Shown piece after piece: positions 21,843 to 26,849 of a stretch of DNA of 26,849 nt. The stretch covers positions 1 through 26,849 of the forward strand of contig JALGZK010000025.1 of NCBI GenBank assembly GCA_025774935.1, read 5' to 3'. The number at the start of each line of letters is the position of its first letter. Positions within the stretch are counted from its first letter, which is position 1. The stretch is from a bacterium. GTDB taxonomy: Bacteria > Joyebacterota > Joyebacteria > Joyebacterales > Joyebacteraceae. A program made the position numbers and the translations under genes. Under the pieces are notes generated by a model. That model saw only the letters and a list, made by a program, of their open reading frames with translations. It ran no database searches and was not told the origin of the DNA.

Positions 21843-24800
21843 CTACCTGAGGACGATCGCCGCCCTCGAGTCGACGGTCTCGCCGTACGCGAGCCTCACG
21901 AAGTAGACCCCCGCGGGCTGCCCCGTCGCGTCCCATCTCACGCTGTGCTCTCCGGCCCCGAAGCCGCGGTCGGCCAGGAGGGCGATCCTCCGCCCGGCGA
22001 CGTTGAAGACCTCGAGCCTCACGTCGGCCGGTTCAGGCAGCGCGAAGACCACGTCCGTGGCCACCCTGAACGGGTTCGGTCGGTTGAATCGGAGTCCGGA
22101 CTCCGAGATCCCGGAGGATCCCGGCTCGATCGGGTCTTCCTGATGTCCGCTCTCGCAGGACGTCGTCACGACGTTCGCTCCCGGATCGTACGGGTAGCCC
22201 GCGATCGCGATGTCCGTCACCGTGAAGCAGAAGTCGACCGGGGGCGTCTTCGTCCTGTCCCCGGTGATCCCGGCGACTCCGCCCGCTCCCGTTACCCCGG
22301 TCTTCGTGCCTGTGTTCGGCGCGTTGAAGAAGCCCGAGACCGTCGCGTTCGCTATCGGCGTGCCGTCCTGGTCGACGACGGTCACGTCGGCGGTCCCGCG
22401 GTACGACTTGCCAGTCCTCCTCCTCGAAACGGAGATGTCCGAGACGTGCACCGACTGCTGCGGGGCGTCGGTCACCGATACGTAGCCGACCTTCGTCTCG
22501 GTGTCGGACCCGTACGCGTTCGCGGCGACGAGGCTCACGGTGTACGTTCCCGCGTCGGCGTAGGAGTACGATGGGCTCTGCGCGGTCGAGGTGCCGACTC
22601 CGTCGCCGAAGTCCCAGCTCCACGAGGTCGGAACGCCGGTCGACTGATCGGCGAAGCTCACGGAGAGCGGCGCGTAGCCGGACGTCGGCGACCCGACGAA
22701 GTCTGCCACCGGCGGTTCCGGAATCCCGCCCTCCGTCTCGAAGTACATCTCGTCGATGTGGACGGCGTCGAGCGAGGTCTTCCTCCACGAGCGGTTCGTG
22801 TCGACGACGCGCACGCGGACGATGCCGCTCGTGCTCGCCGGGATCGACGCCGAGTAGCCCTGCTCCGTCGCGCTCGCGACGGTGAAGAGCGGGAGGTACG
22901 TCACACCGTCCGTCGAGTACTCGAAGCTGAAGTTGTCGCCGTCGGAGTTGCTCTCGCGATACGCCTCCGCGTGGAACGTGACCGACGACCCGCTCGACAC
23001 GCTGAAGTCCCACCCGTGCTGGTAGAGGACCTCGGTGATCGCCTCGCGGACGTCGTCGCTCGAGTGCGTGTCCGTGAAGCTCCCCGCGACCGTTCCGTCG
23101 CCAGGGACGTCGTTCAGGGCGTAGGCCCTGGAGGCGGCGGCGACCGTGATGTAGTCGACCTTCGTCTCGGTGTCCGTGTCGTACGCGTTCGTCACCGTGA
23201 GCGAGACCGTGTAGGTCCCGGCCGCAGTGTAGGTGTACGACGGGTCCTGGGCCGTCGAGGTCCCGACTCCGTCGCCGAAGTCCCAGCTCCACGAGGTCGG
23301 GTCGTTCGTCGAGAGGTCCGTGAAATCGACGCTCAGAGGCGGCGCGCCCGACGTCGGGTCTGCCGTGAACTCGGCGGTAGGCGGGTAGTAGGGTTCTGCG
23401 GCAGTCACGTAGTCGACCTTGGTCTCTCCGTCGGAGCCGAAGGCGTTCGTGGCCGTGAGCGTGACCGTGTAGGTCCCCGCGGTCGTGTACGTGTAAGAGG
23501 GGTTCTGAGCCGTCGAGGTGCCGATGCCGTCCCCGAAGTCCCAGCTCCACGAGGTGGGGCCGCCGGTCGAGAGGTCGGTGAAGTCCACCAGAAGAGGCAC
23601 GTCGCCCGAGGTAGGGCTGCCTGAGAACTCGGCGGTCGGCGGAATATCGCTGTCCCCGACGGCCGCGTCGGCGTCGACCATCCCGTAGCCCGCGTAGCGG
23701 TCCCAGCCGGCGCCGGACTCGACGCTCACGACGTCCTGCGCCGACTCGACGAGCCTGGTGCGGACCTCGGCAGGGGTCAGGGTCGGGTCCGCCGAGAGGA
23801 TGAGCGCGCAGACGCCGGCGGCGTAGGGTGTTGCGCACGACGTCCCGTTGAACCACATGGAGTAGTCGCCCGACGCGTAGCCGCCGCTCCCGCCGATGTC
23901 GGTCGTCGGCATGATCGTCGGCGCTATCACGTCGACCGCGCCGCCGGCGTCCTGCGTCGTCGATCCGTAGTTCGAGCCCCACCAGCGCTCGCCGTCGCAC
24001 GTGAAGCCGTTCGGGTCGGTGTAGACCCCGGGGTTGCACTCGGCGGAGTTGCTGCTGCTCCGCTTGCGCTCGCCGCACGGAGATGCTGCGCCGACCCCGA
24101 TCACGTACGCGTTGATCGCCGGGTAGTGGATCACGTTGTCGTTGTCGTTCCCGGTCGCCGCGAGCATCGTGACGCCGGCGTTGTGAGCGTAGAGGATCGC
24201 GCTGTCGGTCGCCGGGTCGCTCGAGATTCGGGCGCCGATGCTCATGCTAACGATGTCCGCGCCGTTGTCCGCCGCGTGGTAGAGCGCGTTCTGGAGCGAG
24301 GAGAAGTACATCGTGCCCGCGCTGTTGGCGATCTTGAGCGGCATGACGCTCGCGCCGCCCGCGATCCCGGAGACGCCGAGGCCGTTCCCTGCGACCGCCG
24401 CGGCCACTCCCGCGCACGCGGTGCCGTGGCCGGGGCTCGCGCTGTTGTCGTCCGGGTTGCCGTCGTTGTCGCCGTAGTCGTATCCCGCAACGAGCCTGAG
24501 GTCCGGGTGGTCGACGTCGACTCCGCTGTCGGTGACGGCGATGATCACGCTCGCCGCGCCGTAGCCCTGGCCCTTGTCCCACGCGGCCTCCGCATTCGAG
24601 TCGAACCCGACCGTTCCCACGGGGCTGCCGTTCCAGTGGCTGTGCGTCGACCAGTCGTACGAGAGCATCTGGGCCGTGTTGTTGTGGCCCCACTGGTCCG
24701 GATACATCGGATCGTTCGGGACGGCGGCGGGGAATAGACGCCAGTCGGGCGTCGCGTGCTCCACGCTCGGGTCCGCGGCCAGGCGCGCCGCGGCCTCCAC

Positions 24801-25196
24801 GACGTTCCCTTCCACGTGGAAGACGAACCACCGGTCGACGCCGAGTTCGGCGGCAACGCGCTCGTTCGCGGGAGCATCGTACGGGCGCTCGATTCCGGTG
24901 AGCCCGATCTCGAGTGCGGCCGAGTCGAGAGAGGGGAGGCCCGTGGCCGCACGGGCCGCCGCGCCTCTTCTCATCTCGATGTCGAACGACGAGCCTTCGA
25001 GAGCCGCCACGGTGAGCTTCACCATGACCCTGCCGGGAGCGAACCGTGGCACGGCAGTGGTGGTCTGGGTGAACCCGTCCTGCACCGGAGCGAACGCCCG
25101 GAGGTCGGAACCCCGGACCGTCGCAGCCGCGGCGAGGACGATGAAGAACGTCACGAGCAAGCATGAATGTACAGAGCGTCGTCCGGTCGCGCGCAT
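21843..25196 (-). CDS. Secreted subtilisin-like (S8) protease with three PKD domains and FlgD-like tail
   Basis: Of two adjacent starts, the ATG at 25196 is favoured over the GTG at 25199 because GGAGG lies 7 nt before it (1117 residues). A signal peptide spans about 1-29 (HSCLLVTFFIVLAAAATVRG). A propeptide region leads to an S8 domain (about 160-510) with a complete triad D223 (VTDSGVD), H257 (GHGTACAG) and S453 (GTSCATP), and oxyanion N350 (AATGND). Then come PKD1 and PKD2 (about 519-686), a jelly-roll-like region (about 690-825), PKD3 (about 828-910), an Ig-like domain (VTVVDQDGTPIANATVSG) and a FlgD-like sorting domain (VRLEVFNVAGRRIALL, GVYFVRLAYG, ending IVLR). PKD domains usually bind polymers or other proteins. 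A near-consensus promoter lies 147 nt upstream. An extracellular protease role is well supported. Confidence 0.93.
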   Translation of the reverse strand: MRATGRRSVHSCLLVTFFIVLAAAATVRGSDLRAFAPVQDGFTQTTTAVPRFAPGRVMVKLTVAALEGSSFDIEMRRGAAARAATGLPSLDSAALEIGLTGIERPYDAPANERVAAELGVDRWFVFHVEGNVVEAAARLAADPSVEHATPDWRLFPAAVPNDPMYPDQWGHNNTAQMLSYDWSTHSHWNGSPVGTVGFDSNAEAAWDKGQGYGAASVIIAVTDSGVDVDHPDLRLVAGYDYGDNDGNPDDNSASPGHGTACAGVAAAVAGNGLGVSGIAGGASVMPLKIANSAGTMYFSSLQNALYHAADNGADIVSMSIGARISSDPATDSAILYAHNAGVTMLAATGNDNDNVIHYPAINAYVIGVGAASPCGERKRSSSNSAECNPGVYTDPNGFTCDGERWWGSNYGSTTQDAGGAVDVIAPTIMPTTDIGGSGGYASGDYSMWFNGTSCATPYAAGVCALILSADPTLTPAEVRTRLVESAQDVVSVESGAGWDRYAGYGMVDADAAVGDSDIPPTAEFSGSPTSGDVPLLVDFTDLSTGGPTSWSWDFGDGIGTSTAQNPSYTYTTAGTYTVTLTATNAFGSDGETKVDYVTAAEPYYPPTAEFTADPTSGAPPLSVDFTDLSTNDPTSWSWDFGDGVGTSTAQDPSYTYTAAGTYTVSLTVTNAYDTDTETKVDYITVAAASRAYALNDVPGDGTVAGSFTDTHSSDDVREAITEVLYQHGWDFSVSSGSSVTFHAEAYRESNSDGDNFSFEYSTDGVTYLPLFTVASATEQGYSASIPASTSGIVRVRVVDTNRSWRKTSLDAVHIDEMYFETEGGIPEPPVADFVGSPTSGYAPLSVSFADQSTGVPTSWSWDFGDGVGTSTAQSPSYSYADAGTYTVSLVAANAYGSDTETKVGYVSVTDAPQQSVHVSDISVSRRRTGKSYRGTADVTVVDQDGTPIANATVSGFFNAPNTGTKTGVTGAGGVAGITGDRTKTPPVDFCFTVTDIAIAGYPYDPGANVVTTSCESGHQEDPIEPGSSGISESGLRFNRPNPFRVATDVVFALPEPADVRLEVFNVAGRRIALLADRGFGAGEHSVRWDATGQPAGVYFVRLAYGETVDSRAAIVLR
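22467..22715 (-). repeat. PKD repeat unit 3 of the subtilisin gene
   Basis: Encodes PPVADFVGSPTSGYAPLS, then SWSWDFGDGVGTSTAQ and AGTYTVSL. Its central stretch at about 22584-22631 is nearly identical in DNA to the other two PKD units. Confidence 0.8.
23139..23384 (-). repeat. PKD repeat unit 2 of the subtilisin gene
   Basis: Encodes PPTAEFTADPTSGAPPLSVDF, SWSWDFGDGVGTSTAQDPSY and GTYTVSLTVTNAY. The stretch 23253-23300 matches units 1 and 3 almost exactly in DNA. Confidence 0.8.
23397..23642 (-). repeat. PKD repeat unit 1 of the subtilisin gene
   Basis: Encodes PPTAEFSGSPTSGDVPLL, SWSWDFGDGIGTSTAQNPSY and GTYTVTLTATNAF. The stretch 23512-23557 matches units 2 and 3 with few differences. Confidence 0.8.
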
Positions 25197-25342
25197 CACA
25201 ACGCCTCCTCAGGTGCCGGCTGCCCGGGGGCCGGTGTGCCGGGTGGTGTGTCCTTCGCTGTTCAATGGAAGCAGACGGCAGGACGCCCCATGAGGGGGGG
25301 CGCTGCTCTGCCGCCGCTGTCGCGCCTCTTCCACGTTCTTCG

Positions 25343-25371
25343 AGTATATCACCGTTACGCGATGTTGTCAA
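25343..25371 (-). promoter_or_regulatory. Near-consensus sigma70 promoter of the subtilisin gene
   Basis: On the minus strand a perfect TTGACA (25366-25371) is followed after 17 nt by TATACT (25343-25348). Transcription from about 25336 gives a leader of about 140 nt. This leader can form a GC hairpin (GGCAG..GCGCCCC / GGGGCGT..CTGCC, about 25290-25320). Confidence 0.8.
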
Positions 25372-25393
25372 GAATACGGGACGGGATGTGAAT

Positions 25394-25419
25394 CTGCCCG
25401 GCAGGGTGCCGCCGGGCAG
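25394..25419 (-). terminator. Hairpin after the PEP-CTERM gene
   Basis: CTGCCCGGC and GCCGGGCAG (25394-25402 and 25411-25419) form a 9-bp stem with an 8-nt loop, 42 nt after the stop of the minus-strand gene at 25462. On the minus strand it is followed by ATTCAC, so no true T-run is present. Confidence 0.5.
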
Positions 25420-25461
25420 AGGAGTGATCGCTCAACTTGATTGGACGTTCGGCACGCTCTC

Positions 25462-26157
25462 TCAGAAGCGCTTCCGGACGACGACCGCAAGTCCCATAAG
25501 TCCGCTCCCGAGAAGCAACAGCGTCGACGGCTCGGGTACGGGTGACGGCGGAGTCGGGAGGAGGGTCGGGACGAGCACGTGCTTCTCGAGCGATCCGCTC
25601 GAGGCCCCATCGCACGGGTCCCAGTCGTCCGGCGTGAACCCGGCGTTCCAGACGGTGTTCACGCTCAGTCCCTTGCTGCTCCCGTTCATCGCGTAGAAGT
25701 CGCCCCAGCAGGGCGCGTACTCGGTGGTGAACTCGACCGTGGCGACCTCGTCCGGCATACTCTCGACCTCGATCCCGTAGCCTTCGGTCGGCATCTCCCT
25801 GGCTGAGAACCGGAGGTGGTGTGTCCCGACCTCGAAGGTGCGGAAGTTGCCTTCGGCGTTCGAGATGTCGGCCGCGGTGATCTCAGTCGGCAACTCGAGA
25901 ACGAGGCGCGCGGCGCCTCCCGTCGAGCTGCTGAAGCTGTACGAGTAGTTCCAGAGACCGTCCGCGTTCTGACTCACCGTCCACTCGATCATCGTCGGTC
26001 CAGACGTGACCCACTCGCCCGTTCCGATCACGCCGAAGTCGGTCGTGAGGAGACTCCCCGTGTAGGCGGAGCACGCGAGTGGAAGTGACGCAAGAGCGAA
26101 GAGGACGGAAGCTGCCGCGAGGAGCGCAGTCGGACGTCGGCGAAGAGGTGTCTTCAT
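25462..26157 (-). CDS. PEP-CTERM-sorted secreted protein, copy 1
   Basis: This 231-residue protein has a signal peptide at about 1-31 (MKTPLRRRPTALLAAASVLFA, then SLPLACSA). The middle is a beta-rich domain without recognised catalytic motifs (MIEWTVSQNADGLWNYSYSFS, RLVLELPTEITAADI, VEFTTEYAPCWGDFYAMNG, NTVWNAGFTPDDWDP). The C-terminus is a canonical PEP-CTERM signal: VPEPST, a hydrophobic helix (LLLLGSGLMGLAVVV) and RKRF. Such tails are cut and transferred by an exosortase, which is not in this window. The next gene on the same strand is a paralogue with the same WGDFYA(M/K)NG and VWNAGFTP-type blocks. A promoter close to consensus lies 62 nt upstream. Ligand and role unknown. Confidence 0.88.
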   Translation of the reverse strand: MKTPLRRRPTALLAAASVLFALASLPLACSAYTGSLLTTDFGVIGTGEWVTSGPTMIEWTVSQNADGLWNYSYSFSSSTGGAARLVLELPTEITAADISNAEGNFRTFEVGTHHLRFSAREMPTEGYGIEVESMPDEVATVEFTTEYAPCWGDFYAMNGSSKGLSVNTVWNAGFTPDDWDPCDGASSGSLEKHVLVPTLLPTPPSPVPEPSTLLLLGSGLMGLAVVVRKRF

Positions 26158-26218
26158 CGTTGCTCTCCGTTCCGTGGCTTACGCACACGCGTACGAGACT
26201 GACGGGACAGTCTACTTC

Positions 26219-26247
26219 ATCGTACGCCCGAGCCGCTCAGCTGTCAA
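26219..26247 (-). promoter_or_regulatory. Near-consensus sigma70 promoter of the PEP-CTERM gene
   Basis: On the minus strand a perfect TTGACA (26242-26247), 17 nt, then TACGAT (26219-26224). The predicted leader to the ATG at 26157 is about 55 nt. Confidence 0.75.
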
Positions 26248-26268
26248 GGAAATAATGAGCATACTCAT

Positions 26269-26302
26269 AAAAACCACCCGGCGGCAAGAGCCACCGGGTG
26301 GC
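26269..26302 (-). terminator. Intrinsic terminator of the partial PEP-CTERM gene
   Basis: On the minus strand CCACCCGG (26294-26301) pairs with CCGGGTGG (26274-26281) and is followed directly by a run of five T (26269-26273). It lies 27 nt after the stop at 26329 and upstream of the promoter of the next gene, so the two paralogues are separate units. Confidence 0.85.
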
Positions 26303-26328
26303 CATTGTGTCGATTCCGTCGCGCGCAA

Positions 26329-26849
26329 CTACCTGCGCTTGCGCACCACGAGCGCAGTGCCGAGGAGCCCGCTCCCGAGGAGCAGCATCGTGGAGGGCTC
26401 CGGGATCGGCGGCGGCGGGTTATCCGTGTCGGGCACGAGGATGTGGAAGTCGAGCGAGCCGTTCATCGGCGGGGCGTCCGGGTCCGTGTCGTTCGGTGTG
26501 AAGCCCGCGTTCCACGCGACGTTCGTACCCAGTCCGCCTGCGTCCCCGTTCTTCGCGTAGAAGTCGCCCCACATCGGCCCGCGGTCGATGTCCCACTCCA
26601 CGTGAGTGACGGTGCCGGACGTCTCGTCGAGCTTGATGCCGAAGATATCGTCCGGCATCAGAGGATTGCCCGGTCCAGCTGAGTGGTTCCCCACGTCGAT
26701 CGGCCCGACGTCTCCACTCACGTTCATGAAGTCAGCGGCCGTGAGTCCCTTCGACGTCTCGAGGATCCAGTGACTCGTGGCCCCGACGGGGTGGCCGAAG
26801 TTGTAGTCGTAGTGCCACGTGTTGTCCGGATTCTGCGTGACCGTCCACT
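26329..26849 (-). CDS. PEP-CTERM-sorted secreted protein, copy 2 (5' end outside window)
   Basis: The minus-strand frame is open to the window edge. The ATG at 26727 is internal, because the residues before it (WTVTQNPDNTWHYDYNF, then SHWILETSKGLTAADF) align with copy 1 at 25462-26157 (WTVSQNADGLWNYSYSF, RLVLELPTEITAADI). The shared blocks continue as PMWGDFYAKNGD and AWNAGFTPND, and the protein ends in a PEP-CTERM signal: IPEPST, MLLLGSGLLGTALVV, RKRR. The N-terminus and signal peptide are not in the window. It would be anchored by an exosortase system like copy 1. Function unknown. Confidence 0.85.
   Translation of the reverse strand, partial: WTVTQNPDNTWHYDYNFGHPVGATSHWILETSKGLTAADFMNVSGDVGPIDVGNHSAGPGNPLMPDDIFGIKLDETSGTVTHVEWDIDRGPMWGDFYAKNGDAGGLGTNVAWNAGFTPNDTDPDAPPMNGSLDFHILVPDTDNPPPPIPEPSTMLLLGSGLLGTALVVRKRR

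Noticed and set aside
21945-24078. Long open frames on both strands inside the subtilisin gene (559 codons plus, 681 codons minus in another frame)
   Set aside because: Arg-rich, repetitive translations without signal peptide, motifs or ribosome site; shadows of the PKD-protease gene.

Overview
The window is GC-rich bacterial DNA, very probably from an uncultured lineage of the Fibrobacterota-Chlorobiota-Bacteroidota sphere such as Candidatus Eisenbacteria, Krumholzibacteriota or Latescibacterota. This placement is inferred. Four secreted proteins end in a FlgD/T9SS-like beta-sandwich tail (pattern VYDxxGRxV...WDGxD..GxxVxxGxYxxR). Two others end in PEP-CTERM anchors. Two DUF5916-type outer-membrane barrels lie in tandem. 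No tRNA, rRNA, IS element, phage gene or CRISPR array was seen.

Layout. 1-3.4 kb: two secreted repeat proteins (one cut by the window edge) with FlgD-like tails. 3.4-4.1 kb, minus strand: a small secreted protein ending WGSIKGLYR, with a near-consensus promoter and a leader of about 260 nt. 4.5-5.6 kb: a SAM methyltransferase. 5.8-6.9 kb: another secreted FlgD-tail protein. 7.0-7.2 kb: the C-terminal scrap of an arylsulfatase. 7.4-8.7 kb: two related dimeric alpha-beta-barrel 'cyclase-like' proteins and a SnoaL-like protein. 8.9-10.2 kb: an aldo/keto reductase with a ferredoxin-like C-terminus, followed by a 5'-truncated secreted-protein remnant that still carries the WGSIKGLYR tail. 10.9-12.2 kb: an octaheme c-type cytochrome of hydroxylamine oxidoreductase type. 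12.5-17.0 kb: two tandem CBM9-like/outer-membrane-barrel (DUF5916) paralogues. 17.2-18.2 kb: an EamA transporter. 18.2-20.2 kb: a GH10-like lipoprotein and an SPL-type radical SAM protein. 20.3-21.7 kb: an ECF sigma factor, a zinc-finger anti-sigma factor and a YbjQ protein, joined by 4-nt start/stop overlaps. 21.8-25.2 kb, minus strand: a large subtilisin with three PKD domains and a FlgD-like tail. 25.4-26.85 kb, minus strand: two paralogous PEP-CTERM proteins, the last cut by the window edge.

How the genes fit together. Most of the window encodes envelope and secreted proteins, and at least three kinds of C-terminal tail occur side by side: FlgD/T9SS-like, PEP-CTERM and the WGSIKGLYR ending. 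The sigma/anti-sigma/YbjQ operon is the only obvious regulatory module, and a membrane-anchored anti-sigma factor would suit envelope sensing. The octaheme cytochrome beside two barrel proteins is the most suggestive possible functional unit, but a terminator separates the cytochrome from the barrels, so any link is inferred. Several promoters close to the sigma70 consensus (TTGACA-N17-TATAAT type) can be read directly, especially on the minus strand.
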